A stretch of DNA of 64,000 nucleotides from Jiangella gansuensis DSM 44835 (GTDB taxonomy: Bacteria; Actinomycetota; Actinomycetes; Jiangellales; Jiangellaceae), in the NCBI RefSeq assembly GCF_000515395.1, contig NZ_KI911782.1:1589090-1653089 (forward strand), given 5' to 3'. Below the pieces are notes generated by a model. The model was not told where the DNA came from, made no database searches, and saw only the letters and a program-made list of their open reading frames with translations. Each line of letters starts with the position of its first letter. The stretch's first letter is position 1. A program made the translations under genes and the position numbers. Shown here one piece after another: positions 8,319 to 17,693 of this stretch.

Positions 8319-8389
8319 TGCATGGTCGTTGATCGCGCGACTCTGTGCGACTCTGGCGCTCGTGGTCGTCGAGCGGCCTGCGTCATTGC

Positions 8390-8417
8390 TTGACACATGG
8401 CAACATATGCGTAACCT
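8390..8417 (+). promoter_or_regulatory. Promoter of transporter/hydrolase operon
   Basis: Consensus -35 TTGACA at 8390-8395, 16-bp spacer, and -10 TAACCT at 8412-8417. The spacer and -10 contain CAACATATGCGTAAC (8401-8415), which recurs exactly on the other strand at 3301-3287. Transcription would start near 8424, immediately before the operator-like repeat at 8426. Confidence 0.65.
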
Positions 8418-8425
8418 ACTCACAT

Positions 8426-8448
8426 ACTGAATGCAACCTCCATTCAGT
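8426..8448. promoter_or_regulatory. Operator-like inverted repeat
   Basis: Perfect 8-bp arms ACTGAATG / CATTCAGT separated by 7 nt, placed at the predicted transcription start of the sugar-uptake operon and 14 bp before its first gene. This is the classic repressor position; the adjacent divergent IclR protein is the obvious candidate binder. Confidence 0.6.
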
Positions 8449-8461
8449 GCATGGAGGCACG

Positions 8462-9379
8462 GTGACAGTCACGCACAGCACAACCCATGAGCCGGTGAGA
8501 GGCCCGCGCCGGCTCGGCGACGGCGCGTTCGCCGTCGCGCTCACCCTGCCCGGCTTCGCCCTGCTCGTGGCCGTGGTGCTCTACCCGTTGGTGGCCGCGC
8601 TCGTCACCGCGTTCTTCGAGCAGAGCCTCGTGGTGCCCGGGCGGGAGTTCGTCGGGCTGGAGAACCTGCGCGCCGTGCTGGAGAACGACTTCTGGCGCAT
8701 CCTCCGGCAGACCCTGGTGTTCACGGTCGGCAGCACGCTGCTGCCGTTCGTCATCGGCTTCGGCCTGGCGCTGGCCCTGAACACCGGCCTGCGCGGGCAG
8801 CGGGTCTTCCGCGGCCTCTTCCTGGTGCCCTGGCTGGTACCGGGCGTCGTCGTGTCGTTCCTCTGGATGTGGATCTTCAACGCGAACTACGGCGTCGCGA
8901 ACGGTGTGCTCGAATCCCTCGGGATCATCGATGCGCCGCAGGCCTGGCTGGCCGAACCGGGCACGGCCATGGCGGCGGTCATCATCGCCAAGACGTGGGC
9001 CAGCTTCCCCTGGATGATGGTGATGCTGCTGGCCGGGCTGCAGACGGTGCCGCCGGAATTGCACGAGGCGGCCGAGGTGGACGGCGCCGGCACCGTCCGG
9101 CGGTTCGCCTCCATCACCCTGCCGCACCTCAAGGGCATCATCGGCCTGGTGCTCCTGCTGGAGTTCATCTGGAACTTCCAGCACTTCGACATCATCTACG
9201 TCCTCACCGGCGGCGGCCCGGCCGGTTCGACGCAGACGTTCGCCACATCGGTGTACGAGATCGCCTTCCGCGGCTTCGATCTCGGGCGGGCGGGCGCGCT
9301 GGGGCTGCTGTGGATGCTCATCCTGCTCGTGCTGGTCGTCGTCTACGTCCGCTTCTCCGAGAGGGGTGAGCAGCGGTGA
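8462..9379 (+). CDS. Sugar ABC transporter permease (MalF/UgpA type)
   Basis: A 305-residue inner-membrane permease with six predicted membrane segments. It has the EAA loop near residue 203 (EAAEVDGAGTVRRFASITLP) that contacts the ATPase. The GTG start at 8462 is chosen for the GGAGG five bases upstream; longer readings run into the promoter. It overlaps the second permease by 4 nt (GTGA). No ATPase gene is present in this locus, so a shared MsiK-like ATPase is inferred. Likely cargo is an oligosaccharide released by the downstream secreted enzymes. Confidence 0.93.
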   Translation: MTVTHSTTHEPVRGPRRLGDGAFAVALTLPGFALLVAVVLYPLVAALVTAFFEQSLVVPGREFVGLENLRAVLENDFWRILRQTLVFTVGSTLLPFVIGFGLALALNTGLRGQRVFRGLFLVPWLVPGVVVSFLWMWIFNANYGVANGVLESLGIIDAPQAWLAEPGTAMAAVIIAKTWASFPWMMVMLLAGLQTVPPELHEAAEVDGAGTVRRFASITLPHLKGIIGLVLLLEFIWNFQHFDIIYVLTGGGPAGSTQTFATSVYEIAFRGFDLGRAGALGLLWMLILLVLVVVYVRFSERGEQR

Positions 9380-10302
9380 GCACCGCGACGCCCACGTCCG
9401 CGACCTCCGCACCGCCGGACACCGAGCTCGCCGGTCCGGCACCCGCGCAGCCCCGGTGGCGCCGGCGCTCGTCCCGCGACCGGCGCGGCCCGCGCATCTC
9501 CGCATGGGTAGCCGTCATCGTGTTCGGCGGGTTCGCGCTGGCCCCGGTGTACTGGCTGCTCGTCACGTCGCTGAGCCCGCAGGACCGCGTGTTCAGTTAC
9601 CCGCCGTCGTTCATCCCGCTCGACATCACCTTCGACCACTACGCGGCCCTGGCCGACGATCCGGCCCTGTTCCGCTACCTGGTCAACAGCGTCGTGGTGT
9701 CCGTGGTGACGGCGGTGCTCAGCGTCCTCGTCTCGGCGTACATGGGGTACTCGTTCTCGAAGTTCCGCTACCGCGGGCGCCGCTCGCTGATGTACCTCGT
9801 GCTCTCGTCGCAGATGTTCCCGCAAGCGCTGCTCCTGGTGACCCTGTACGCGGTGTTCAGCGCGTACGGTCTGCTGAACACCTATGCCGCGCTGATCCTC
9901 TCCTTCACGACGTTCACGCTCCCGCTGTGCGTGTGGATGCTCAAGGGGTTCTTCGACACCATTGCCGACGAGCTGGTCGAGGCCGCCCGGGTCGACGGCG
10001 CGTCCAGGATGCGCATCATCCACTCGATCGTGCTGCCGTTGTCCGCACCCGGGCTGGTGGCCGCGGGACTGTTCGCGTTCGTGCGCGGCTGGAACGACTT
10101 CATCTTCGCCTTGACCCTGGCCGGCCCGGACAAGCAGACACTGCCGCCCGGCCTGGTGAACACGTTCGTCGGCGAGGCCCAGACGGCCTGGCCGCAGCTC
10201 ATGGCGGCGTCCCTTGTGGTCTCGCTGCCCGTCGTCATCGGCTTCATCATCCTGCAGCGCTACCTCGTCGGCGGCCTCACCGCCGGCGCCGTCAAGGGCT
10301 GA
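9376..10302 (+). CDS. Sugar ABC transporter permease (MalG/UgpE type)
   Basis: A 308-residue permease partner of the preceding gene. It has a Pro/Arg-rich cytosolic N-terminus of about 45 residues, then six membrane segments. The EAA loop near residue 202 reads EAARVDGASRMRIIHSIVLP. Start GTG overlaps the upstream stop (GTGA), giving coupled translation and a heterodimeric channel. The N-terminal extension is longer than usual but of simple composition. Confidence 0.93.
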   Translation: MSTATPTSATSAPPDTELAGPAPAQPRWRRRSSRDRRGPRISAWVAVIVFGGFALAPVYWLLVTSLSPQDRVFSYPPSFIPLDITFDHYAALADDPALFRYLVNSVVVSVVTAVLSVLVSAYMGYSFSKFRYRGRRSLMYLVLSSQMFPQALLLVTLYAVFSAYGLLNTYAALILSFTTFTLPLCVWMLKGFFDTIADELVEAARVDGASRMRIIHSIVLPLSAPGLVAAGLFAFVRGWNDFIFALTLAGPDKQTLPPGLVNTFVGEAQTAWPQLMAASLVVSLPVVIGFIILQRYLVGGLTAGAVKG

Positions 10303-10333
10303 CGTCCGAGCCCTTCTGTCTTCGGAGGTCCAC

Positions 10334-11644
10334 GTGAGCACCACCTACTCCCGCCGCCGCCTGCTCCAGCTGATGGGCTTGGGCGCGGGCGCGGTCGGCC
10401 TCGGCGGCATGGCCGCCTGCGCGCCGTCGGCGAACGACAGCGACACCAGCAGCGGCTCCTCCGGCGCGCCCACCAGCGGCGGCGAGGCGCAGGACTTCGG
10501 GTTCGCCTCCTGGTCGCTCAGCGAGGACGCGCCCAAGCCCGTCATCGAGGGCTTGATCAGCACGTTCGAAGGTGACGCCGGCATCGCGATCTCGCCGGTC
10601 ACCTATCCGTACAACGAGTACCTCAACCAGCTCATGCTGCAGGTGCGCGGCGGCCAGTTCGCCGGTGCGGCGCAGATCGACGTCGCGTGGCTCGGTGCGC
10701 TCTCGGCGCTGGGCAAGCTCACCGACCTCAGCTCGTTCGCCGACGGCCGCGGCTACACCGACGCCGCGCTCCAGGCCGGCCAGTTCGACGGCACGCAGTA
10801 CGGCCTGCCGTGGACCATCGGCGCGATCGGCCTGGTCACCAACACCGAGCTGATGCAGCAGGCCGGCATCACCGCGGCGCCCACCAGCATCGAGGACTTC
10901 GAGGCGGCGCTGCGCGAGCTCAAGGGCCTCGGCGACGACATCATCCCGTACGCCGCGTCGACGAAGGTCGCGCAGCTCAAGGACATCCTCATCTGGATGC
11001 AGACGTTCGGCAGCCCGCTGATCGAGAACGGCCAGGTCACCATCGGCGACGACGCCAGCGTGGAGGCCGTCACCTGGTACAAGAAGCTCTACGACGACGG
11101 CCTGATCGCGCCCGACGTCGACCGCTTCGATGCCCGCGCACTGTTCAGCCAGGGCCGGGCCGCCATCTACGACGACGCCATCGTCGGCAAGAGCGCGGTG
11201 GTGTCGGAGTCGCCCGACCCGGACTTCGCCAGCAAGCTGGACCCGATCTCACGGCCGGTCCTGCAGTCCGGCGACGACCCGCGGGCGCTGTTCTGGGGAC
11301 ACGCCGTCGTGGTGATCGACGGCGACGGCGCCGGTACGGCGGCGGAGTTCGCCCAGTGGCTGACCTCGGACGAAGCCACCACCATCGACTTCTTCGAACA
11401 GCTCGGCCTGCCGCCGACCACGCAGGGCGCCCTGGACTCCGACGCCGTCACCGGCGATGCGTTCACCACTGCGTTCAGTGAGCGGGTGACGGCCACCGCG
11501 ACGGTGAACCCGTTCTGGCAGTACCCGCAGTACGCCCAGATGGAGTCCGCCGTCGCCGAGCAGGTGCAGGCCGTCATGGTCGGCAGCGCGTCGCCGGCCG
11601 ACGCCATGACCGCCGCGGGCGAGGCGGTGCAGGCGCTCATCTGA
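10334..11644 (+). CDS. Extracellular sugar-binding lipoprotein of ABC transporter
   Basis: A 436-residue family 1 extracellular solute-binding protein. The N-terminus carries a Tat-like SRRRLLQL motif, a hydrophobic stretch and a lipobox GGMAAC followed by a Ser/Gly-rich linker, so it is probably Tat-exported and lipid-anchored. The body shows the usual two-lobe sugar-binder pattern (for example FWGHAVVVIDGDG near residue 320). The GTG start at 10334 is preceded by GGAGG. It delivers the substrate to the two upstream permeases. Substrate is not predictable from sequence; context suggests acidic oligosaccharides. Confidence 0.92.
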   Translation: MSTTYSRRRLLQLMGLGAGAVGLGGMAACAPSANDSDTSSGSSGAPTSGGEAQDFGFASWSLSEDAPKPVIEGLISTFEGDAGIAISPVTYPYNEYLNQLMLQVRGGQFAGAAQIDVAWLGALSALGKLTDLSSFADGRGYTDAALQAGQFDGTQYGLPWTIGAIGLVTNTELMQQAGITAAPTSIEDFEAALRELKGLGDDIIPYAASTKVAQLKDILIWMQTFGSPLIENGQVTIGDDASVEAVTWYKKLYDDGLIAPDVDRFDARALFSQGRAAIYDDAIVGKSAVVSESPDPDFASKLDPISRPVLQSGDDPRALFWGHAVVVIDGDGAGTAAEFAQWLTSDEATTIDFFEQLGLPPTTQGALDSDAVTGDAFTTAFSERVTATATVNPFWQYPQYAQMESAVAEQVQAVMVGSASPADAMTAAGEAVQALI

Positions 11645-11651
11645 TCCGCCA

Positions 11652-11712
11652 CCCTCCCGGAGGCGCGGAGGGCGTAGCGGGGTGCTGTACCGGGCGGGCG
11701 CTCGTCGCCCGC
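11652..11712 (+). other. Intercistronic hairpins between transporter and enzyme genes
   Basis: The 125-nt gap after the binding-protein gene contains CCCTCC/GGAGGG (11652-11657 with 11667-11672) and a perfect 7-bp stem GCGGGCG/CGCCCGC (11694-11700 with 11706-11712). There is no T-run. Such stems often stabilise the upstream message or partly terminate it, giving more transporter than enzyme transcript. Confidence 0.45.
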
Positions 11713-11769
11713 GCGGCTTGTCGTGCATCGAGACCTGACCCTCATCCGACGACGCATCGAGGAGACGCC

Positions 11770-14700
11770 ATGACGCCACACCTTGCCCCGCTGCCCCGCA
11801 GACGCTTCCTCACCCTCGCCGCTGCAGCGGCGGCCGCGGCCGGGACCGGAGCCGCCGGTGTCGCCCTGCCGGCGGTGGCGGCCGCCGACGGCCGGCGGGT
11901 GGCTCTCAAGGGCGAACGGGTCCGCCTGGAATGGGTGCGCGACGCCGGCGGTTGGGTCACGGGGTCGGTACGGGTGCGCGACCGTGCCGGCTGGCGGACG
12001 GTGTTCACTCCAGCCGGCGGTTACGGGGTGTTGTCGTACGCGGAGCGGGCGGCGCCGGACCGCGAAGCGGTGCGGCGAGCCCAGGTCGGCCGGTATCTCG
12101 AACTGCGCGCCCGCAGCGCGGCCGCTGAGGGCGACACGGTCCGGTTCGGTTGCGTTCATCCCAGCGGGGACCTGGTGGCTGACTGGCGCCTGGACCCGTC
12201 GGCCCCCCACGACCTCGTGGTGACGCTGACCTGGACGCCGTCACGAGCCGCCTGGTACAGCCTGCCCAGTCCCACGCTGGCCTCGGTGGAGGAGGCCGAC
12301 CTCGGCTGGGCGGTCGTGCCCGGCTACTGGACCTCCTCGGTGGCCGCGACCGACGCCGAACTGAGCCGGCGCTTCAACATCGGTGTCCCGGCCGTCCCGC
12401 TGCTGGCGGAGGAGCGCAGCGCCACCAGCCTGGTCTCAGTGGTGGAGAGCGCGGCCGACCGCGCCACCATCGCGGTCGCGGCCGAACCGGAGCTGGCGCG
12501 CGATCCGTGGCCGGCCGACGTCAACGACCAGGCGGCCTGGCATGTGGGCCTGTCGCCCCGAGACCTGGGCGGTGCACTGAGCCCGACGGCGTTCTCGCCG
12601 GTCCTGGGCCAGCGTGGCTCCTGGCTGGAGGCCGGGCAATCGGTCAGCGTCACCTTCCGCTACGTCCTGACCCGAGGCCCCTGGCAGGACGTGACCGAGC
12701 ACATCACGGCCGACGTGTACCGGCTGGCGGACCACCTGAAGCTGGCCCGCAACGTCGACTCGCTCTCGAACCGGATCAACCGGATCCAGGACTTCCTGGT
12801 CACGCCGGACTCCCGGTGGCACACCTGGACCTACGACGGCCGGACCCTCGGTGCCGAGAGCGGCAAGCTCTCCGACGTCGGGGCCATGTGGATGATGACG
12901 CGGCTGACCGGCGACCCGGTGTTCGTCAACGAGCGGCTGCCGTACGCCCGCAACTTCAAGCTCGGCCAGCAGCAGACGGCCGAAGGCCCGTTCCAGGGTG
13001 CCGCGCTGGGTGAGTACTTTCGCGACGGGCAGTGGATCAGCGAGATCGTCTGGGCGAACCGCGAGAGCACGTACGGCCCGGACTACGTGTCGCCGATGAT
13101 GACGACGTTCTACACGCTGGCCGACGGTGGCAACGTCGCGCTGTTCGACCCCGACGACGCCGAGATCCGCGAGCGCCTCCGGCTGGGCGCGGAGCGGCTG
13201 CTGCAGTGGCAGCACGACGACGGCAGCTTCGACATCGGCTACCTGCGGGCTGACCCGGCGACGACGAAGTTCCCGGAGCTGCCGGACCTGCGCGCCACCT
13301 GGTACGGCTTCCTGCCGGCCTACCGGATCCTCGGCGACGAGCGGTACCTGGCCGCGGCCCGGCGCGGTGCGGACTGGTTCATCGAGCGGGCCGTGCGTAC
13401 CGGCGACTTCATCGGCGTCTGCGACGACATCGGCCTGCTACGCGACTTCCAGGTGATCTTCGCCGCGCAGGCGCTGCTGGACCTGCACGAGATCACCGGC
13501 GAGCAGACGTACCTCGACGCGGCCGTGGCCTGCGCGGAGTTCTACACGCTGCACCTGTACGACCACCCGATCGCCACGGACCAGCCGAAGACGTTCAACG
13601 GCGGCCCGGTCGAGGACTGGCAGCTCAGCCAGGTCGGGCTGCCGTTCGAGCATGCCGGCTTCCACGGCAGCGTCAACGGCTTCGGCCCGATCACGCTCGC
13701 CAGCCACGCCGGCGCGTTCGTCCGGTTCCACGAGCTCACCGGCCGGCGGATCTTCCTGGACCTGGCGCGGATCGCGGCGCGCGGCCGGGACGAGTGGGTC
13801 GGTGAGCGCAGCGGCATCCCGTCGTACTACTGGCGGGCCGGGAACGGCGGTTCGGCCGTGTACCCGTGGCACGGCTGGTGGCACATGGGGTGGCTCGTGG
13901 ACTATCTGCTGGCCGAGGCGCACCTGCGCACCGGCGGCGAGATCTCCTTCCCGGCCGGGTTCTGTACCGCCAAGGTCGGCTCGCACCGCCCGTACGGTTT
14001 CGCGCCGGGCACGATCTTCGGCCATGACGCCGAGCTGTGGATGCCACGGCCGCTGGTGACCGTGGACGACCCGGAGGTGGACTGGCTGACGGCGCGTTCC
14101 GCCGACGGCAGCCGGCTGTTCGTCGTCGCGCTCAACGAGTCGCCGGAGGCGCGCACGGCGACGCTCCGGCTCGAGCCGCGAGGCCTGGTAGCCGGCCAGC
14201 GGGTGAGCTGGGGTGCCACCGAGGTACTGGCCGGATCGGCCGAGACCGGCGGCGACGACGACACCTGGACGCTGCGGCTGACCGGTGACGGCGCGACCGT
14301 GCTGGCCATCGAGACCACGCTGACGCCCGACCCCGGTGGACCGCTGCTGCGCTCGTTCAGAGTGAACGGTTCGGAGACGTCGCTGCGGGTGGACTGGGCC
14401 TACTGGGCGACCGTCGGCACCTGGGCCGAGTGGCGGGTCAACGGTGGCGCTTGGACGCCGACGCCGCGGCAGGAGGGCTACACGCTGACGGCCACCGTGG
14501 ACCTGCGGGGGGTCACGGCTCCGGCCAGGATCGAGGTCCGGGTGGCCGCCGAGGTGGAGGACACCGTCGGGTACTCCGAGCCGGAGGAGTGGCTGATCCC
14601 GCGGCTCGGGCCCAACATCGCGCTGGGGCGGCCGGTGGAGGTCAGCTCGACCTACGCGCCGCAGTACGTGGGCGCCAACCTGGTGGACGGCAACCGGACC

Positions 14701-15039
14701 TCGAACGCCAGCCGGTGGCTGTCCGCCGTGGGCGACGCGCAGCCGACGGCGACGTTCTCGCTGGCCGCCGTCACGACGCCGAAGCTCCTGCGGCTCTACA
14801 CCGGGACCCTGGACGCGCAGATCGTCGGGGGCTGGGCGGTGCAGGTCCTGGCCGCCGACGGCACCTGGGTCGACGCCGGGTCGGTCACCGGCAACGCATC
14901 GTTGCGGCGCGACCTCCGGCTCGACGCCGTCCCGACCGACACGGTGCGTCTGATCGTCACGGATCGCTCCAGCGACCAGCTCGACGTGGCGCGCATCTTC
15001 GAGGTCGAGATCTACGACGACGTGCAGTGGGAGGCCTGA
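11770..15039 (+). CDS. Tat-exported alpha/alpha-toroid carbohydrate-active protein with discoidin-like C-terminus
   Basis: A 1089-residue secreted protein. The N-terminus has a Tat signal (PLPRRRFLTL, then an Ala-rich segment ending PAVAAA). A beta-rich region reaches about residue 320, followed by a helical repeat region of roughly 330-740 with aromatic-rich loops (WHGWWHMGWLVDYLLAEAHL) that looks like an (alpha/alpha) toroid as in many glycosidases and polysaccharide lyases. The C-terminal 140 residues (from about 948, NIALGRPVEVSS) resemble an F5/8-type discoidin carbohydrate-binding domain. I do not recognise the family of the central region. It is the first enzyme gene of the operon, with RBS GAGGAGA. 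Confidence 0.8.
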   Translation: MTPHLAPLPRRRFLTLAAAAAAAAGTGAAGVALPAVAAADGRRVALKGERVRLEWVRDAGGWVTGSVRVRDRAGWRTVFTPAGGYGVLSYAERAAPDREAVRRAQVGRYLELRARSAAAEGDTVRFGCVHPSGDLVADWRLDPSAPHDLVVTLTWTPSRAAWYSLPSPTLASVEEADLGWAVVPGYWTSSVAATDAELSRRFNIGVPAVPLLAEERSATSLVSVVESAADRATIAVAAEPELARDPWPADVNDQAAWHVGLSPRDLGGALSPTAFSPVLGQRGSWLEAGQSVSVTFRYVLTRGPWQDVTEHITADVYRLADHLKLARNVDSLSNRINRIQDFLVTPDSRWHTWTYDGRTLGAESGKLSDVGAMWMMTRLTGDPVFVNERLPYARNFKLGQQQTAEGPFQGAALGEYFRDGQWISEIVWANRESTYGPDYVSPMMTTFYTLADGGNVALFDPDDAEIRERLRLGAERLLQWQHDDGSFDIGYLRADPATTKFPELPDLRATWYGFLPAYRILGDERYLAAARRGADWFIERAVRTGDFIGVCDDIGLLRDFQVIFAAQALLDLHEITGEQTYLDAAVACAEFYTLHLYDHPIATDQPKTFNGGPVEDWQLSQVGLPFEHAGFHGSVNGFGPITLASHAGAFVRFHELTGRRIFLDLARIAARGRDEWVGERSGIPSYYWRAGNGGSAVYPWHGWWHMGWLVDYLLAEAHLRTGGEISFPAGFCTAKVGSHRPYGFAPGTIFGHDAELWMPRPLVTVDDPEVDWLTARSADGSRLFVVALNESPEARTATLRLEPRGLVAGQRVSWGATEVLAGSAETGGDDDTWTLRLTGDGATVLAIETTLTPDPGGPLLRSFRVNGSETSLRVDWAYWATVGTWAEWRVNGGAWTPTPRQEGYTLTATVDLRGVTAPARIEVRVAAEVEDTVGYSEPEEWLIPRLGPNIALGRPVEVSSTYAPQYVGANLVDGNRTSNASRWLSAVGDAQPTATFSLAAVTTPKLLRLYTGTLDAQIVGGWAVQVLAADGTWVDAGSVTGNASLRRDLRLDAVPTDTVRLIVTDRSSDQLDVARIFEVEIYDDVQWEA

Positions 15040-15098
15040 TGATGCGCCGGATCCGTGCTGCGATTACCCCCGGTTCACCTCAACTGATGGAGATCACG

Positions 15099-17693
15099 AT
15101 GACGCGAACACGTCGCTCCATCCGTAAGGTGGTAATGGGGCTCAGCACCTCGCTGTTGCTGGCAGGGACACTGGCACAGGCCGCCGCCGAGCCGGCCGCA
15201 CCCGAGCTGGACATCGAGCCGGTGCCGTACTCGATGGACACATCGAACCAGGCCGGCTGGTGGCACCCGCTGGCCGAGTATGACGGAAGTACCTACGTCA
15301 TCTTCAATGCCCCGGCGGCCAGCGAGAACCTGCATCAGGTGCACGTGGCCCGGCAGGATCCATCAGGGGAGTGGACCACCGGCTGCCTGCAGACCTCCGG
15401 TGGAGCGTGTGCCGAGTACCGCGACGACATCGGCCACAACCAACCGTCGCTGGCCATCGACGGTGACGGGTACCTCCATGCGTTCGTGTCAATGCACAAC
15501 GACGGCTGGCGCTACTTCCGCTCCGAGGAGCCGGGTTCCGTGACGACGATCGTCGATCACGCCGCAGACCTGCCTGACCAGGAAGGCGGCGTGACGTACC
15601 CGGTGACGGCCACCGCCCCCAGGGGCGGTGACGTCTACCTGATGGCGCGGGTGAACATGCCGGGAGTCGGGCACACCGGTCGGCTCTACCGGTGGAGCGT
15701 CGAGGAGCGCACGTGGCAGCGAGAGGCCGTGTTCACGCCCGGCCACGTCGAGACCGGTTACGTCCCCTATCCCGACGATCTCGAGGTCGACGACCGAGGC
15801 CACGTGCACATCCTGTGGGAATGGGCGCGGGGCAGTACCAGCAACCTGCGCTACTACGGGTCGTATCTGGTCTACCGGCCGGCGGAGGACCGGTTCGTCG
15901 GCATCGACGGACGCGACGTCGACGTCCCGGTGAGTCCTGCTGACGAGGTGATCCGTTACGAGCCGCAGGGCGGAGTCGTGCAGAGCGCGCGGCTCGCCTT
16001 GGTCAACCACACGCCCAACCTGGCCGGAATCGCCTACCGGTATCAGCCGCCGGGCGAGGCGGCCTTCGAGGTGCGCTGGGCGGCCTGGGACGGACAGCAG
16101 TGGGTTCGGGAGACCGTCGACGCCGGCCGCTTCAACAGCTATCCGGCCATCGAGGTGACCCACCATCGCGCCACAGCGCGCATCTACTACATCAAGCACC
16201 CGTCGTGCGAACCTGAGCAAACTACCCGTGGCACGGTATTCGTGGCCGAGAAGCACGTCACGGTCAGTTCCGACGACCGGTCGGCGGACTGGCAGCCTCG
16301 GTTGTTGGGCGGTGCGCCGGGGACCGAGCGGCTGGCGGCGACGACCAGGGTCGACGGCACCGACGTGCTGTATCTGGCCGCACCGCGTCTGGAGAACCCC
16401 ACTCAGGATCCTGCCCTGTACGTCGCGACGCTGAGCCGGACCCCGTCCACGGCTCCGGCGGAGCCCGTCAGCGCCGACCAGGTCCGGATCGAGTCCACCA
16501 ACAGCGGAACAGACGCTGCCACCGGGCGGAAGAACTGGGCGTTCGGCGCGCCGGTGTCGGTCAGCTCCGCGCTGAACGAGACCAGCGGCGGCGAATGCGC
16601 CGTCGACGGGAACAGCTGGGCCGATTACAGCCGGTGGATGTCGACTCGCAGCGACCCTGAACCAACGCTGACGATGGCCTTCGAGGAGCCAATCCAGGTC
16701 GACGAGGTCCATGTATACAGCGGGTACCGGGGCGGCACGACCGACTTCTTGGAAGACTTCGCCATTGACCTGCTCGTGGCCGGCGAGTGGCGTGAGGCCG
16801 CACGGGTCAGCGGGAACGACGCGAATCCCGCGGTCGTCCGGGTGGACGACCTGGCCTTCACCGGCGAGTTGCGGTTGCGTGCGCTGAACCTGCAGCACGT
16901 CAATCACCTGGCCCGCATCTACGAGGTCGAGGTCTACTCTCGCGATGACGCGCCAGCCCTGGACATGTCGCTGTCGGCGAACCCGCCGCACCTGCTGTTC
17001 GCCGGCGACTCCACCGACGTCGAGATGACGCTGACCAACCGATCCGGCGAACCGGTGAGCGGCACGGTCGAGTTCCAGGCGCCCGACGGGTGGACGATCG
17101 AGCCCGCCGAGGGTTCCTTCGGCCTGGCGCCGAACGAGAGCACGTCGATGCCGGTCACGGTGACCTCCGCGACGGGCGCGGCGGCGGAGACGTTCCAGAT
17201 CGTGGCCAGAGCGCCCGCGCACGACGTGGAGGCGACGCTGGCCCTGCCGGTGCGTGACGGCATCGTCTACAGCGGGGACGGCGCACCGTACTACACCGAG
17301 GATGGTCCGTGGGCTGCAAGCGGCCTCGTAGGCCATGCCGGTAGCACCACCCGCTACACCCAGGGCGGCACCGGCGCGAGCGCGACCTGGACCCCCGAGC
17401 TTTCACAGGCGGGGAGATATCAGGTCTACGCCTGGTACCCCGCCGCCCCGACGAACACCACCGAAGCGCAGTTCACGGTGCGGCACGCCGGTGGCACCGC
17501 GCACCTGGTGGTCGATCAACAGCGGACCGCGAACACCTGGCATCTACTGGGGGAGTGGGAGTTCGACGAGGGCAGCACCGGCTCGGTGACGCTGACCTCC
17601 GTCGCCGCTGGTCACCACCGCGCCAACGCGGTGCGCTTCCAACCGCAGTGGTCCGACCGACGAGAGCCCAAAGGTAACGAAGATGCTGAATGA
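15099..17693 (+). CDS. Secreted BNR_4-type beta-propeller protein, possible polysaccharide lyase
   Basis: An 864-residue secreted protein. After a Sec signal (MTRTRRSIRKVVMGLSTS, then LLLAGTLAQAAAEPA) comes a roughly 430-residue beta-propeller resembling the BNR_4 family, with the signature DDIGHNQPSLAIDGDGYLHA and SMHNDGW. Some BNR_4 relatives are PL24/PL25 ulvan lyases that use His for beta-elimination at uronate. A discoidin-like domain follows (about 478-615), then a NEW3-like immunoglobulin domain (620-715) and a golvesin-like domain (722-855). The start at 15099 has GGAG upstream; an earlier ATG pair at 15039 overlaps the previous stop. Lyase activity is inference, but it fits the uronate genes. 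Confidence 0.8.
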   Translation: MTRTRRSIRKVVMGLSTSLLLAGTLAQAAAEPAAPELDIEPVPYSMDTSNQAGWWHPLAEYDGSTYVIFNAPAASENLHQVHVARQDPSGEWTTGCLQTSGGACAEYRDDIGHNQPSLAIDGDGYLHAFVSMHNDGWRYFRSEEPGSVTTIVDHAADLPDQEGGVTYPVTATAPRGGDVYLMARVNMPGVGHTGRLYRWSVEERTWQREAVFTPGHVETGYVPYPDDLEVDDRGHVHILWEWARGSTSNLRYYGSYLVYRPAEDRFVGIDGRDVDVPVSPADEVIRYEPQGGVVQSARLALVNHTPNLAGIAYRYQPPGEAAFEVRWAAWDGQQWVRETVDAGRFNSYPAIEVTHHRATARIYYIKHPSCEPEQTTRGTVFVAEKHVTVSSDDRSADWQPRLLGGAPGTERLAATTRVDGTDVLYLAAPRLENPTQDPALYVATLSRTPSTAPAEPVSADQVRIESTNSGTDAATGRKNWAFGAPVSVSSALNETSGGECAVDGNSWADYSRWMSTRSDPEPTLTMAFEEPIQVDEVHVYSGYRGGTTDFLEDFAIDLLVAGEWREAARVSGNDANPAVVRVDDLAFTGELRLRALNLQHVNHLARIYEVEVYSRDDAPALDMSLSANPPHLLFAGDSTDVEMTLTNRSGEPVSGTVEFQAPDGWTIEPAEGSFGLAPNESTSMPVTVTSATGAAAETFQIVARAPAHDVEATLALPVRDGIVYSGDGAPYYTEDGPWAASGLVGHAGSTTRYTQGGTGASATWTPELSQAGRYQVYAWYPAAPTNTTEAQFTVRHAGGTAHLVVDQQRTANTWHLLGEWEFDEGSTGSVTLTSVAAGHHRANAVRFQPQWSDRREPKGNEDAE

